Positions 52,970 to 62,199 of a stretch of 63,218 nucleotides of DNA are shown piece after piece. Below the pieces are notes generated by a model. That model saw only the letters and a program-made list of their open reading frames with translations, did not search any database and had not been told where the DNA came from. Origin of the DNA: Herbiconiux sp. (lineage in GTDB: Bacteria > Actinomycetota > Actinomycetes > Actinomycetales > Microbacteriaceae); assembly GCF_004297105.1 (NCBI RefSeq), contig NZ_SCVE01000015.1:1-63218 (forward strand), read 5' to 3'. Position 1 is the first letter of the stretch. Every line of letters begins with the position of its first letter. The translations under genes were made by a program, and so were the position numbers.

Positions 52970-53500
52970 ATGGGGGGGCGGCGGAGCCGGATGCGCCACG
53001 CTCCAATGTGCGCGCCCACAACAGTGACACAAGTCCGGCCACCCCGCCGGCCACGAACGCAACCCTCCACCCCCACTCCGAAATGCCCGCACGATCGCTT
53101 ATCAGCAGGAGCGCCAGGAGGCAGGCCTGAGCGAGCACGAGACCAGCGACTATCGTGGTGGCCTGGAACGAGGCGAAGAATCCGCGGTGGCCCCGCGTGC
53201 CCGACTCCGACAACAACACCGTGGCGGCCGCGTTTTCACCCCCGGTGGCGATGCCCTGCAGCAGGCTCACGACCACGAGGATCACGGCCGCCCACGCCCC
53301 GACCGCGCGCTCGGTCGGGGCAAGCGCGAGAGCGACGGATCCGGCCGACATCATCGTCACCGCCGCAACGAGTGCCCGTTGCCTGCCTCGCGTGTCGGCA
53401 AGTCGGCCGAAGAGCCAGGAGCCGAGCGGGCGAACCACGAACGTCAGGGCGAAGAGCCCGTAGACGTAGATCAGTGAATCGAGCGAGTCGGGGCTTGCCG
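52970..53500 (-). pseudogene. Truncated MHS-family transporter
   Basis: The minus-strand frame reads SLIYVYGLFALTFVVRPLGS, LFGRLADTRGRQRALVAAVT, GIATGGENAAATVLLSESGT and WGWRVAFVAGGVAGLVSLLW. This is the first half of a metabolite:proton symporter (MHS) with the MFS motif LFGRLADTRGR. The N-terminal first helix is absent and the frame loses similarity after LERGASGS. It is a remnant at the edge of the island. Confidence 0.7.
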
Positions 53501-53660
53501 TCGTCCTCTCACGTGCGCAACCTGAGCTTGTCGGTCACGATGACGCACTCACCTCTGGGGCTGCTCACCTCTACGGAGGGTGGACGAGGCTAGCGCGAAG
53601 CAAAGAACAAGCTCCTCAGTACACACGAGACGCAATATGCTCTCGCCTGGGGGTAATTAC

Positions 53661-56648
53661 ATGTCTGCAGAACAACTTTCCGAGGCTCTCGCGAGTGGTC
53701 GCGTGGTGGCAATCGTAGGAGCCGGGTCTACCGTCGCCGCGACCATGGCTGCGCCATCCTCGACGTGGGTTGGGCTAATCCGGAACGGCCTGGATTTCGT
53801 TGTAGATCACGATTCGAAAGTGGCCAGGTGGCGGACAAACGTCGACACCCAGCTTGAACTTGCCATCGAGGATAACGACGGTGACCAGCTCCTACAGGTC
53901 GCGGGGCAGTTGTCCTCAAAGTTGCGCGGTATGGGCGAACAAGCGTTCGCAAACTGGCTCAATTCTGTATTTGCTGACATCGAAGTTGCCGATCCTTCGT
54001 GGCCTCAGTCGATCGCGGAATTAGGCGCGCCAATCTTCACTACTAATTACGACACGGTGTTAGAACGCTTCGCCGCAGGAGCAGTTGACTGGCGATCTCC
54101 ACATGGATTCCAGCGAGTTCTCAACGCATCTGGCGAGATTGGACATATTCACGGGGTCTATACCGAACCCGACTCGGTGGTGCTCTCTGAAGCTGACTAC
54201 ACACGGCAAAAATCTGCCGAGGGTATCCAAAGCATTGAGCGCGCGGTGTCAGCAACAAAGTCGATCGTGTACATCGGCTGCGGCGGCACTCTTGATGACC
54301 CCAACTTCACCGAACTGTTGCGCTGGCACCGAAAGACCTTCACGACATCCGCAATGCCTCACTACCGGCTTTGCCTTTCCTCGGAGTTGGCGGCACTGAA
54401 GGAACTCCATAGGGATTCGAATATCGAGCCAATCAGTTACGGGGACAATTTTTCCGACTTGCCCGCTTTTATCAAATCGATCGCACCACGCGAAGACGTG
54501 GCCCGAAGCGCCAGCGGAGTCGTACGGGACGTAGTGACCGACATGCGCACCTACCTCGAGGATCAATTTCGGCAGGAGACGATCATCGGCGAGGGGCTCG
54601 CTGATCTGGACAACAAACCAATAGACGAACTGATTGTCCCGCCGGTCCTGCTGCCCGTCCCTCACCAGGAGTTTTTCCGTTCTGCTCAGGAGCCCGAAGA
54701 GAAGCTCGACGTCGTCAACCCTGATGAGGATCTCGATAACGACGGGGTGATCCTGCTTGTTGCAGACGAGAATTCTGGCCTGTCGACGGCAATCAGATGG
54801 CTGTTGCTGGCAGCATCACGGAAACGACACATCGCACCAGTCTTCCTGGACTTCAGACGATTTCCCGCGGGACATAAACCACTCTCAAAGTTGCGTAGCG
54901 GCGAAGCGCTCGAGCGCGGGCTAATTCAGAACCGTACAGAACCACTCCCTGCCCACGTGCTTGGCATAGACAATTTTCATAGCCACAACCGAATTGCTGA
55001 ACGCGCAAGCGACGAGCTTGGCGGCACTGAGGGCCTGACGATCGTCGGATGCAGTAGCGTGAACGAGGCAGACGCCGTGGATATTCTGAAGCGTGCCGGG
55101 TGCGATGTACGCGTGAGGTACCTAGGCAAACTGGGCACGAAGCAAGTTCGAGCTATGGCCGAACTGGCGTCTGGCTCCAAGGCCGAGCTTCTCGCCGCTG
55201 CAGTCGTTGCCACACTAAGAAGCGAGCACCTGCCACGCACTCCCTTTACGGTTGCAATGCTTGTGTCTCTGATGGCGCGAGGAGAGTCGTTGATCGCCAA
55301 CGCGTCGCCCACCGCAATTATTGACCAGTACGTCAATCACCTGCTCGGCCGTGACGATGCCAACGAAGATTCTCGCCGGGCACTGAGCGCTGCCGACCGC
55401 GAGTCGATCTTGACCGATCTCGCCGTAAAGTTCGTCTCTGACGACCATGGCGCGGTGCTGCAATCGGAAGCCATCGGGACGATGGAAAGCTTCTTCCAAC
55501 GATTTGCATGGGAGGAATCGCCACGCAAGGTACTGGACGATCTAGTGCGTCGCCGCGTTCTCATCGACGACGGAGTTCGCGTACGGTTTACTCAGTCGAG
55601 TTTCCTCTATCTCTTCGCGGCAAAGGCAGCTGCGAAATCGCCGGACCTGCTCGACAGCATCCTAAAGCGGCCCTTGTACTACGCGTCGATTTTGACCTCA
55701 TATGCTGCTCTAGTTCGAAACGACAGGGCAACGCTCGAAGAACTGAGCAAGCTGATTGCTCAACCCCCGACTCCGGGCGAAAACTCGGCTTTTGATGCCC
55801 GGGCGCCTCGAGATGCACCGGACGGGCTTGGAGAGCATCTCGACGAGATACTCGCCGCCACAGAGGAAGCACCGAGCGAGGAACCGCCGACGGACCTTCC
55901 ATCGAGCGACCCCCTTGATTCCTCATCCGATGTTGATGTGTTGCCGTTTCCCGTCACAGACGACGCGGATCTTCCGCCCCTAATTCGTTTTACCCAGTCA
56001 CTATCGTTAGTTTCGGTCGTCCTTCGTGACAGCGAGGAGGTGGACGACCTAGCGCTGAAACGCCAGAGCTTGGAGACCGTGCTGCGTGGTTGGGGCTATC
56101 TTTCCGATGCTCTTCACGACGATGAGAGTTTTCAGGAACTCGCTATTAGGCTGCGTGCCCAGGCGGAAGATGAACTCGGCTCGGATGAGAAGGGTTTCGT
56201 CGAGAACCTCATAAAGCTGCTCCCGTCTCTGATCATGCACACCGGGATTGTTAGTGCGCTGGCTTCCCGCAAGCTATTGGTCACAGCTCGCGAAGTTGCG
56301 GACCTGGAAGCTACAAAGTTGGATGCTCGGCTCGCGATTCCCAGCGCTCTGTTAATCGAATCGATTGGCGAGTTGGGTTGGGAGGCTCAAGTCGATGCGT
56401 TGATCGAACCGTTCGAAACAACTCCGGTTGTAGAGGAGTTTGTGACTATTGTCCTATTGATGGCTTACCACCAGGCAAAACCGGGGTCTCCTCTTGAAAA
56501 GCGGCTGAAGGACATTCTTTCTCGTGGGTACTTGGCGCGCCTGAAATTTGACAACGCCAAGGAGCGTGCGCACGTCAAATCTTCTTATATGCAGTGGCTC
56601 GAGCGAGCGAAGGGATCGGTTCGTCGCGCAGGGGGCATCGCTGGCTGA
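53661..56648 (+). CDS. SIR2-domain protein with degenerate NTPase region (STAND-like)
   Basis: The 995-residue protein opens with a SIR2-type NAD-binding domain: GAGST (20-24) in VVAIVGAGST, TTNYD (127-131), catalytic His164 in GHIHGVY and YIGCGGTLDD (about 204-213). A central region (about 360-600) resembles an AAA/STAND NTPase but with a broken P-loop (VADENSGLST, no Lys) and a Walker-B-like LGIDNFH. An acidic Ser/Pro linker (about 735-765) leads to a helical C-terminal domain. In antiphage SIR2 proteins the domain depletes NAD on infection. Low GC; start chosen at ATG 53661 with GGGGG upstream. Confidence 0.78.
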   Translation: MSAEQLSEALASGRVVAIVGAGSTVAATMAAPSSTWVGLIRNGLDFVVDHDSKVARWRTNVDTQLELAIEDNDGDQLLQVAGQLSSKLRGMGEQAFANWLNSVFADIEVADPSWPQSIAELGAPIFTTNYDTVLERFAAGAVDWRSPHGFQRVLNASGEIGHIHGVYTEPDSVVLSEADYTRQKSAEGIQSIERAVSATKSIVYIGCGGTLDDPNFTELLRWHRKTFTTSAMPHYRLCLSSELAALKELHRDSNIEPISYGDNFSDLPAFIKSIAPREDVARSASGVVRDVVTDMRTYLEDQFRQETIIGEGLADLDNKPIDELIVPPVLLPVPHQEFFRSAQEPEEKLDVVNPDEDLDNDGVILLVADENSGLSTAIRWLLLAASRKRHIAPVFLDFRRFPAGHKPLSKLRSGEALERGLIQNRTEPLPAHVLGIDNFHSHNRIAERASDELGGTEGLTIVGCSSVNEADAVDILKRAGCDVRVRYLGKLGTKQVRAMAELASGSKAELLAAAVVATLRSEHLPRTPFTVAMLVSLMARGESLIANASPTAIIDQYVNHLLGRDDANEDSRRALSAADRESILTDLAVKFVSDDHGAVLQSEAIGTMESFFQRFAWEESPRKVLDDLVRRRVLIDDGVRVRFTQSSFLYLFAAKAAAKSPDLLDSILKRPLYYASILTSYAALVRNDRATLEELSKLIAQPPTPGENSAFDARAPRDAPDGLGEHLDEILAATEEAPSEEPPTDLPSSDPLDSSSDVDVLPFPVTDDADLPPLIRFTQSLSLVSVVLRDSEEVDDLALKRQSLETVLRGWGYLSDALHDDESFQELAIRLRAQAEDELGSDEKGFVENLIKLLPSLIMHTGIVSALASRKLLVTAREVADLEATKLDARLAIPSALLIESIGELGWEAQVDALIEPFETTPVVEEFVTIVLLMAYHQAKPGSPLEKRLKDILSRGYLARLKFDNAKERAHVKSSYMQWLERAKGSVRRAGGIAG

Positions 56649-57168
56649 TCAATCGCGAGACGCCAATCGACGATTGCCTAGAAGAACCCATTCTTGAATC
56701 TAAGACTTTTTGCCCATCAGCCTCGGGCGGTGCGACACCCCGTGGCCGGAAGTCGGTCGCGCACAGGACACCACTTCCCTACGGTCAGGATCGGGCGAGT
56801 CGGGATCGAAGAACTCCGTACGGAAGTACGCAGTGACGGTGGCGTAGAGGTAGAGGTTGAACCGCTGCACGAGATCCGGCACCGACCCCGCCGAGATGAC
56901 CCCACCTGATCGCGGCGGATGCGCCCCGCTTGCGGCCGACGGCGTAGGCATCGCTATGCGACCCTACCGAAGATGCGGCGCCCGACGATCGTGGGTCACA
57001 ATGGGTTCGCGAGCGTACTGACGGGGCGACTACCCCGCTCCCGGGTCTCCATCTCGCCGACGATCGCAGTGACGCGACAGGCCAAAAAGCGGCCCGGATG
57101 CCGCGGCCTCGGCAACTACTCTTTAAAAATGTGCGGCCCCCAATACGAATTGGAGCGCCAAGCCGAGA
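56649..57168. other. Gap with no clear gene
   Basis: No convincing coding region is seen. A minus-strand frame at 56700-56951 reads VPDLVQRFNLYLYATVTAYF and FDPDSPDPDRR, which looks like a piece of a real protein. It has no start site and is likely a remnant. The stretch is part of the island and holds no repeats that I can see. Confidence 0.3.
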
Positions 57169-57462
57169 TTAGGCGCACTCGATCGTCTGAGCCTCGACTC
57201 GCAGCACGCAGAGGTCACTGCCTTCAAGCCCCGGCGGTTGGGACGCACGAAGCGCGCCCGTCACTACGACTCGCCCACCCTCAACCACGCACGCGAGAGC
57301 ATGATCTGCGACCGCGCCCTCGCAGATGATCTCGCACGTCGGCTCCGGACGACCCGCGTGAACATCGTCGGACACCAGAAACGCAACCACTTCCCCGGCC
57401 GGCCCTTCCCCAACGAACGGCTCACTCGACACGCATCCACGCACCTCAACTCGCGAGAACAT
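57169..57462 (-). CDS. OB-fold (SSB-like) small protein
   Basis: The 97-residue product is beta-rich with the SSB-type order: VEVRGCVSSEPFVGEGPAGE, CEIICEGAVADHALACVVEG, GRVVVTGALRASQ and LCVLRVEAQTIE. It resembles single-strand DNA-binding protein folds but lacks the aromatic pattern of true SSB. ATG at 57462 has GGAG upstream and overlaps the zinc-ribbon gene by 17 bp, so the two are probably coupled. Function not known. Confidence 0.6.
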   Translation of the reverse strand: MFSRVEVRGCVSSEPFVGEGPAGEVVAFLVSDDVHAGRPEPTCEIICEGAVADHALACVVEGGRVVVTGALRASQPPGLEGSDLCVLRVEAQTIECA

Positions 57463-57634
57463 ACGACTCCACCTCCCCGCCAGGCAAACCCTCGCAGCAC
57501 TTAGCGACCGCCTCCGGATGCTGCGTGATCCAGATCTCATTGGCGCACTCCTCCGAGCAGGCCAACTGGTCGTATCGCATCTCATCCCGCGGCGCCCGGA
57601 TGCCGCAATGTCGGCAACGACGCAATTTCTTCAT
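57446..57634 (-). CDS. Small zinc-ribbon-like protein (copy 1)
   Basis: The 62-residue protein has two Cys pairs: CRHCGIRAPRDEMRYDQLAC and SEECANEIW, spaced as in zinc fingers of the C-x2-C-x15-C-x3-C type. A second gene at 62200-62358 encodes the same motif. ATG at 57634 is preceded by GAGGTTGAGATG, GAGG at good distance. It overlaps the OB-fold gene. Unrecognised family; DNA binding or nuclease support is a guess. Confidence 0.65.
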   Translation of the reverse strand: MKKLRRCRHCGIRAPRDEMRYDQLACSEECANEIWITQHPEAVAKCCEGLPGGEVESYVLAS

Positions 57635-57721
57635 CTCAACCTCCGAGGTATTTGTTATGGCTAGCCAATTGTGATGGATAGCCATAACGCTCGCAATGAG
57701 TAATCCGGATGCACTTGGTGA

Positions 57722-58006
57722 GTGCCAAATGACAGCCCTGTCCCCGAGCCCAACTTCGATGCCCTCCGCGCCGAACTCGCCCGCCTCCGCCACGACCGCG
57801 GCTGGTCCTACGACCAACTCGCCGCACGCTCAGGCGTCGGTCGCGCGACCCTGGTCTCCATGGAGTCAGGCAAGCCCCGCCGCAATCCCGACAAGCCAGC
57901 TTCGCGAGGGAGTCTCGAATCGTGGTACCGCGTTGCGTGCGCCTTCGGTGTTGACCTGGGAGACCTCCTTCGCCCGCTGTACATAGAAGGCAACGAAGCG
58001 CACTGA
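57722..58006 (+). CDS. XRE-family regulator
   Basis: The 94-residue protein has an XRE/Cro helix-turn-helix (LRAELARLRHDRGWSYDQLA, then RSGVGRATLVSMESGKPRRN). GTG at 57722 starts the frame and a GTGA-like site lies close upstream. It faces away from the zinc-ribbon gene with 87 bp between starts. It may regulate the small zinc-ribbon/OB-fold pair. Confidence 0.8.
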   Translation: MPNDSPVPEPNFDALRAELARLRHDRGWSYDQLAARSGVGRATLVSMESGKPRRNPDKPASRGSLESWYRVACAFGVDLGDLLRPLYIEGNEAH

Positions 58007-58210
58007 GAGCGGAAGCGCAATGTCGTTGGTGGAAATGAGAGCTACTCCATCAGCCAAGGCGGCACACTTACGTCTAACGCGACTAGTGCCGTGAGATCCG
58101 CGAGCGTCTCGACCACGAAATATCAAGACTCGGCCAGCTGCTACACCAACGAACGCCAACAGGGACGGCCACAGTCGACTCTGGCGCGATAGCTGAAAAT
58201 GGATCCCTTC

Positions 58211-58234
58211 CGGGGCGCGCTCGGCCGCGCCCCG
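58211..58234. terminator. 9-bp hairpin in 58007-58353 gap
   Basis: CGGGGCGCG (58211-58219) and CGCGCCCCG (58226-58234) form a perfect stem with a 6-nt loop. It lies 120 bp past the minus-strand gene at 58354 and 205 bp past the XRE gene. The rest of the 347-bp gap shows no gene. Confidence 0.5.
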
Positions 58235-58353
58235 TTGATACTTGCTGCATCGCGGCGGCCTCGCCGTCAGGTCGGGCCAAGCGAGTACCGATGCCCACAC
58301 GAGCAACACTCAACGATGAGATCAAGACCCCTCCAGGCCGCCTCATGGATACG

Positions 58354-59127
58354 TCAGTCGGGATAATCGGCCGGGATGAGACCCCTGGACTTAAGGAATG
58401 CGATCCTCTGGCAATGCATGCCGGCTTGCATCTTGATCTCGCGAAAGGGACGAAGTCCGTCGATCTCGAGACTTCGGCGATAGTCCATGAATCCTTCGAT
58501 GTCGCGCGACGCTTCCGTGAGATCGCGTCGCACCGATGGCGAGTGGGCCGCCGGCTCACGCGCCCATGCGCTGATTCGGTCCAAGATTCGCTCGCGTCGA
58601 ACGCGCGGCACCGCGGTGTCGAGAAGCGCGCTGCGCGGATATGCCGGATCATTGCCCACCTTGTCTGGCATGAATACTGCGTCAGGCATTTTGCCGTAAT
58701 AGTGGCGAATCTCAAGCGCCGTTATGTGGAATAGATCGTCTGCCCCGGGAACCAGGCTCTGCTCAAGTTCGACTTGCGCTTCATCCCGTGACGTCGACCC
58801 AGTAGGTCCAGAGACGTCTTCACTATTGCGATATTCCCAATGCATGTCGCTGAGCGCAACTAGCACCCACCTTCGAAGCGACTTTGCTTCCGCCTGAGCC
58901 ATTGCAAGAATCCGCTGCCTGTCAGCTTCCTTGTGGCGATCATTAGCGTCCGCGATGCGATTCCCTTCGATGCTCCGCGCAAGCTGACCCGCCTTGACGG
59001 AGGTCACGACCGCCGCAACTCCGACGACGATGGTTGCCAGGCCGATGATGCTTGGGATGATCAGTTCTGCCCAGAACCCGAACGCAGTAGGAGGTTCGGC
59101 GATTGGAGCTGCGGTGCGCAGAATCAA
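58354..59127 (-). CDS. Membrane-anchored cytoplasmic protein
   Basis: The 257-residue protein has one N-terminal membrane helix (about 22-45, LIIPSIIGLATIVVGVAAVV) followed by a coiled helix (ANDRHKEADRQRILAMAQAE) and a soluble domain with LVPGADDLFHITALEIRHYY. No catalytic motif is recognised. It is 112 bp after the polytopic gene on the same strand, probably in the same transcript. Lower GC than the left part of the window. Confidence 0.65.
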   Translation of the reverse strand: MILRTAAPIAEPPTAFGFWAELIIPSIIGLATIVVGVAAVVTSVKAGQLARSIEGNRIADANDRHKEADRQRILAMAQAEAKSLRRWVLVALSDMHWEYRNSEDVSGPTGSTSRDEAQVELEQSLVPGADDLFHITALEIRHYYGKMPDAVFMPDKVGNDPAYPRSALLDTAVPRVRRERILDRISAWAREPAAHSPSVRRDLTEASRDIEGFMDYRRSLEIDGLRPFREIKMQAGMHCQRIAFLKSRGLIPADYPD

Positions 59128-59239
59128 TTGCGCTCCTTTCGACCACGGTCGCTGGCCGCATCTCGACAGTAGTCCAAGGCGTACGTGAACCAGGCTGCCA
59201 TAGCGCTGGAGGACATCCGTAGGGAACCCGGCGCGGAAG

Positions 59240-60193
59240 CTAAGGCTTTGGACGAAACCTGACGCGATGCCACTCGAGCGTGAGGCGTGGCACTTCGTAG
59301 ATGATGCTCATTGCAACATCGTCCGGTCCCAATCGACGTTGGTCAGGCGAAAGCGACCTGTAGTGCTTGAGCAACTTCCGCGTCTGCCGAGCCGTCTTCA
59401 CATCTTTTAGGCGGTTGCTCCACTGCGCAGTGAATTGATGAGTGAGTGACAGCCGAAAGCGAAGACCTGTAACTAATGCAACCTTGATCTTCAAGGGCAG
59501 TCGGCGGCGGGACATGGCCTTCGGGTGAATGAAGATCGTCCCCAGGTTCATCATCAGAGCGGCAACGTACATGAACGGGGCCAGCGCTATCGGGAGCCAG
59601 AGTGAAAGGCAGAACGTCAGGACGATACTCGTGACATCTGTCTCTGGCTGAAACAGCTGCGTGATTGTCCAGATGATCGCCACGAGTCCGTAGATGCTTG
59701 TGAGCACGGTGCAAAGGATAGAGACCGGCTTCGCATTCGCTTGCGACGATGCATATGTTCCTAGAAGCACTATCAACACGATTATGGGTTGAAGTATGAG
59801 TTCCGCGATCAGCGAGAACGAAGCCAATCCGACAAAGAATACTGCGAGGGCCGACAGTCCTACGGTTTCTCTGATTGTCTTGCTCAGCAGCGAGCTACCG
59901 GAGTCGATCTTGTATGCCGTGAATAGAGTGGCAAGCCCTCCACCGAACACAATCAGCACGGTGTCTTTGAGCAGGTCGAGTCGCCAGAATCCGACGGCAC
60001 TCGCAAGCCAGACGACGAGAGCAGCCCAGAGCAAATACGCAATAAGAACGACCTGGATGCGCCAGACAAAGAATGTCTTGAGTACCCTACCGGCGCTTGG
60101 TCCAATGGACCTACGTAGATGCGGAATGAGAAGGAAGCAGGTTACGGAAATACCTAGCCAAATGAGGCTCGCTATCTCCCGATCACTCAGCAC
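59240..60193 (-). CDS. Polytopic membrane protein (6-7 TM)
   Basis: The 317-residue protein has about seven hydrophobic helices in its first 225 residues and a basic cytoplasmic tail with many Arg/Lys (LTHQFTAQWSNRLKDVKTAR). GTG at 60193 starts only 5 bp after the stop of the PIN-like gene, so the two are coupled. No family recognised. A membrane partner of a nuclease suggests abortive-infection or toxin function; inference only. Confidence 0.65.
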   Translation of the reverse strand: MLSDREIASLIWLGISVTCFLLIPHLRRSIGPSAGRVLKTFFVWRIQVVLIAYLLWAALVVWLASAVGFWRLDLLKDTVLIVFGGGLATLFTAYKIDSGSSLLSKTIRETVGLSALAVFFVGLASFSLIAELILQPIIVLIVLLGTYASSQANAKPVSILCTVLTSIYGLVAIIWTITQLFQPETDVTSIVLTFCLSLWLPIALAPFMYVAALMMNLGTIFIHPKAMSRRRLPLKIKVALVTGLRFRLSLTHQFTAQWSNRLKDVKTARQTRKLLKHYRSLSPDQRRLGPDDVAMSIIYEVPRLTLEWHRVRFRPKP

Positions 60194-60198
60194 GGCAA

Positions 60199-61458
60199 CT
60201 ATTCGTCGTCATTAGGCTCATCCGCACCCGGCAAACCGCCCCCAGCCGCGATCCCCCGAGCTTCCCGCTGAAGCCGCTTTCTCTCGTCGAACTGAGTCTG
60301 GAGCATCTGGTATAGAGCTTCAGAAGTGGCGGAGCGAGCGCCTAACGATCCTTCGGCAAGTCGTCGCTGAGCGTCAGCTATTGCGCCAATTCCGGAGCCT
60401 AGGCTTTTAATGTGTTCAGCGCCGATCTTTCGGTCAAGACCGAGACGGGCGTAGATTGACGCGCTGTCCGATAGCCCGCCTATTCCCGAGAGATCGCGGC
60501 TTCTTGATAGGCCACCGATCGACTCGTTCAATCTCTGGATGATCGCACCCGCTGAACTACTCAGTAAGGACTCTGCAAGGCTCTCCTCGGCTTGCTCGTC
60601 CAGTTCACGAACAGCGTCGTCGATATCTTCGGGCGTACCGCCGACGCCCAACCTGGACTTCGCCTCTTCTACGAACTCGCCTGGCCTGAAAATCAGCAAC
60701 TGTCGCCCCGTCTCGATGAAGAACTCGCTAAACAGTTCGGGATGGAACTTCTTCTTTGCATCCGCCCAATCAGCCTTCTGCTCATTGGTCACAAGAATTA
60801 CGTCCTGCTTAGTCTTCATGGCGTACCTCATGGTCTGCACCCAGAGAAAGTAATCCCCGAATACTCTGTCGCCGGTCTTCGAATCCAAATCGGCCCACCC
60901 AGGGGGCACCTGAGCCGCATATCGTTCCAGGCCTAGTTTCCGGTGCTTGGAAAGTTGCGTCTCCTTGAATGCGGGGCCGATCCGCTCGACTGGGAAAAGC
61001 TCTTCGACTACTTTCAGCACAGGGTCGCCCCTGGAAGTGTCTTGTTCGAAATCGCCCTTCGCGTCAGTTACGGCCTGAGCTAGAGCACCGGCAGCACGGA
61101 AGTATGACGCGAGTCTCTTCTCCACATCAAGGTTGACGTTGAATCTCTTCAAGTCTTCGATCGCCTTTTTGGTGTTCGCTCGCTGCTGTTTGATCGTGTT
61201 GCCGAGACTCCTGTGGGATGCCGTGGCGCTCTCGCGCTTTCCATCCTTATTTCGCTGGAACTCTAGGGCGACCTGATGGGGAATCCACATCCGCTCCTTC
61301 TGGCTCAGTAGGAGATTCACCATTGCGCTTCTCGTCTTGGGCGTTTGGGCGTACAAGTCCAGGAGCACATTGGTATCGACAACGATCAGTGCCGACTCCC
61401 ACATCTTCTGTAGGTCAGCTTCGTCGTGCCCGTTGTAGCCGGGAAACAATTCGCGCAT
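60199..61458 (-). CDS. PIN-like nuclease domain protein
   Basis: The 419-residue protein begins with a PIN-like domain of the PIN_8 type: RELFPGYNGHDEADLQKMW, then ALIVVDTNVLLDLYAQT (Asp28), MWIPHQVALEFQRNK (Glu66) and DVILVTNEQKADW (late acidic residues). The long C-terminal half is helical. PIN nucleases cut RNA or DNA. ATG at 61458 has GAGGGGG upstream. It leads the set of three island genes on this strand. Confidence 0.75.
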   Translation of the reverse strand: MRELFPGYNGHDEADLQKMWESALIVVDTNVLLDLYAQTPKTRSAMVNLLLSQKERMWIPHQVALEFQRNKDGKRESATASHRSLGNTIKQQRANTKKAIEDLKRFNVNLDVEKRLASYFRAAGALAQAVTDAKGDFEQDTSRGDPVLKVVEELFPVERIGPAFKETQLSKHRKLGLERYAAQVPPGWADLDSKTGDRVFGDYFLWVQTMRYAMKTKQDVILVTNEQKADWADAKKKFHPELFSEFFIETGRQLLIFRPGEFVEEAKSRLGVGGTPEDIDDAVRELDEQAEESLAESLLSSSAGAIIQRLNESIGGLSRSRDLSGIGGLSDSASIYARLGLDRKIGAEHIKSLGSGIGAIADAQRRLAEGSLGARSATSEALYQMLQTQFDERKRLQREARGIAAGGGLPGADEPNDDE

Positions 61459-62042
61459 CCGTACCCCCTCGCGCAACCCTATCGATTCGCCGCACGAGAG
61501 AGTCGTCTCAATTGCAAAGGATTTACGAGACATCCGTTGTGAGCGCAGCTGGCGCTCCATCTACCTATAAGCCAGCACACTCGATGTCTCGGAATGTCAT
61601 GTCAGTATTCTGTGTGCCTCAGAGTCATTGGGCTCAACAAGACGTGATCGCGGCACGAGGATTGGCTACGCCAGTACCAGTACCTGCACCTGTGGCCGCG
61701 GCTCCATCCGCGACCCCATGAAATCGGGTGGCGCGGACTCAGTTGTCGTCTGGGTCTGCCTCCGCCGCGATCGCCGCGTCAAGGAAATGGGGGCTAGTAG
61801 GAGCAATCGATATTCCCAACCTTTCCGTTCCAAACTTCTACTATCACTACGTCCGCGATCGAGTGCTCTGGCGAACGGAACTCGGTATGCCCAGGGAGCA
61901 TGACAAGGGATATCCGATGGGGACAGTCGGGCGGTAGCTCCTCGTTACAATCTCGAGTGGGGAGCGCTCTTGCCACCGTCCACTGCCGGCTAGTGCGATT
62001 CTCCCGACGAGTACCACTCGATTTGCGGAGGTCGGTTCGGAC
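61459..62042. other. Gap with possible remnant
   Basis: No confident gene. A frame from GTG 61728 to 61937 reads IPNLSVPNFYYHYVRDRVLW then ELGMPREHDKGYPMGTVGR, which resembles part of a protein but has no ribosome binding site. The rest shows no ORF that I trust. It probably contains the promoter of the PIN-like operon. Confidence 0.25.
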
Positions 62043-62156
62043 ATGCTGTCCCGCCAGCGCACCATCCGGTCGGACTTCGCCGGTGCGATGTCTGCACTGC
62101 TGGCCGAGACCCCACCGAAGAAGACCGCGCTTCGCACTATCGGAGAGAACAAGTAG
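62043..62156 (+). CDS. Small 37-residue ORF, possibly a gene remnant
   Basis: From ATG 62043 the frame reads MLSRQRTIRSDFAGAMSALL and ends RTIGENK. The frame is open upstream (ILPTSTTRFAEVGSD) without a start codon. A frame shifted by one base continues VVCAALREYIGAVPL and ends over the GTG of the zinc-ribbon gene (GTGA). It may be a frameshifted small gene coupled to that gene. Confidence 0.3.
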   Translation: MLSRQRTIRSDFAGAMSALLAETPPKKTALRTIGENK

Positions 62157-62199
62157 TGGTCTGCGCGGCCCTGCGCGAGTACATCGGGGCGGTGCCACT

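Noticed and set aside
56700..56951. 83-residue minus-strand ORF as a gene
   Set aside because: Part of it reads like protein but it has no start site and unusual composition; kept only as a possible remnant.
61728..61937. 69-residue ORF as a gene
   Set aside because: No ribosome binding site and no recognised family; kept only as a note on the gap.
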